Part shown: in pieces, positions 22,220 to 22,635 of the stretch
Position numbering within the stretch: position 1 is the first letter of the stretch
Layout of the letters: every line of letters begins with the position of its first letter
From: Prevotellaceae bacterium UBA5903
GTDB lineage: Bacteria; Bacteroidota; Bacteroidia; Bacteroidales; Bacteroidaceae
Assembly: GCA_002431845.1 (NCBI GenBank)
Contig: DJEH01000129.1
Span: 1-22,635, forward strand
Direction: 5' to 3'
Length of the DNA: 22,635 bases
The notes under the pieces: generated by a model
Database searches by the model: none
What the model saw: only the letters and a program-made list of their open reading frames with translations
Told to the model about the DNA's origin: nothing
Translations under genes and position numbers: made by a program

Positions 22220-22635
22220 ATGGACGAAAGAAAGATACAGAAAGACTACGTGATGAACTACATCTGCCGCCGCGAGGACGAGGGCGGACTGGGCTACCGA
22301 TATGTGGCGCCCAACGTGGTGCAGAACGGCATGTTCATACCCTCGGTATTGGCAGAGTTTATCAGCAATACCCAACCTGCGGAGTGGTGCCGACTGTTGC
22401 GTAAGTTCGGCAACGACGAGCGTGCGCTGCAAGAAGAACTTGTTGAGGCGATAAGAGAGCTGGTCATAGACAAGCAGAATGTGGCCATCTTCTTCAATAA
22501 ATTCAAGAACTTTACCTTCAAAGACGAGACACTCACCCTGTTTTATGTGCCAGGCACGGAGCTTCGCGGCGATGAGGACTTCAAGAAGAACATTTTCTGT
22601 GCCGTAGAGGAGGCACCACACAAGCAGAAATATGG
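22220..22635 (+). CDS. hsdR: Type I restriction endonuclease subunit HsdR, N-terminal part (cut by window end)
   Basis: HsdR is the ATP-driven DNA translocase and nuclease of type I systems. Only the first 138 codons are present; the frame is open to the window end. It begins MDERKIQKDYVMNYICRRED, then GLGYRYVAPNVV, MFIPSVLAEFIS, LVIDKQNVAIFFNKFKNFTF, and TLTLFYVPGTELRGDEDFKKN followed by IFCAVEEAP, the usual opening of the long Bacteroidales HsdR proteins. The nuclease PD-(D/E)xK site and the helicase motifs lie beyond the window, so activity cannot be judged. The ATG is 28 bases after the hsdS stop, in line with one hsdM-hsdS-hsdR operon, and the base composition resembles hsdM. Confidence 0.88.
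   Translation, partial: MDERKIQKDYVMNYICRREDEGGLGYRYVAPNVVQNGMFIPSVLAEFISNTQPAEWCRLLRKFGNDERALQEELVEAIRELVIDKQNVAIFFNKFKNFTFKDETLTLFYVPGTELRGDEDFKKNIFCAVEEAPHKQKY

Overview
The window looks like a chromosomal segment of a Bacteroidales bacterium, most likely Prevotella or a close relative. The grounds are a C10 (streptopain/interpain-type) protease, a purine gene followed by mreB-mreC-mreD-PBP2-rodA, a lysS-gpsA pair, a coaX-outer membrane protein-lptC run, and three -7 boxes of the Bacteroidetes form TAnnTTTG. Nearly all genes are on the + strand, and there are no rRNA or tRNA genes. Everything here is read by eye; no database search was run.

Layout. (1) 59-3791: a secreted C10 cysteine peptidase, a small DUF1934/YwiB-like protein and a membrane-anchored transglutaminase-like protein. 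(2) 3956-6746: coaX (type III pantothenate kinase), an outer membrane beta-barrel protein starting on the base after the coaX stop, and an LptC-like LPS-export protein, ended by a long hairpin. (3) 6747-7186: a 440-base gap with a hairpin, four tandem 22-base repeats, a small palindrome and the lysS promoter. (4) 7187-11010: lysS, gpsA and a GNAT/FemAB-like acyltransferase, with hairpins between them. (5) 11131-18034: a purH gene carrying only the IMP cyclohydrolase domain, then the elongasome genes mreB, mreC, mreD, PBP2 (mrdA) and rodA, with a REP-like palindrome between mreB and mreC. (6) 18161-18625: a small membrane-anchored protein with two copies of a GYxxG motif, closed by a strong terminator. 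(7) 18704-18846: a minus-strand scrap that looks like the N-terminus of an IS982-type transposase. (8) 18974-22635: a type I restriction-modification operon, hsdM-hsdS-hsdR, with hsdR cut off by the window end.

MreB, MreC, MreD, PBP2 and RodA together form the machine that inserts side-wall peptidoglycan during rod elongation; PBP2 supplies the transpeptidase and RodA the glycan polymerase. LptC and the barrel protein belong to outer-membrane construction. The restriction operon differs sharply from the core genes in base composition (sampled 60-base rows: 60% GC in hsdM, 17% and 23% in the two HsdS target-recognition domains, 43% in mreB). It lies directly after a transposase remnant, so it is probably an acquired defence island.

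The observations most worth following up are the PurH protein that ends at its domain boundary with a possible decayed in-frame continuation, the transposase scrap beside the restriction island, the mosaic hsdS, the 22-base tandem repeats, and the duplicated GYxxG protein. I found no convincing evidence of an entirely new system.
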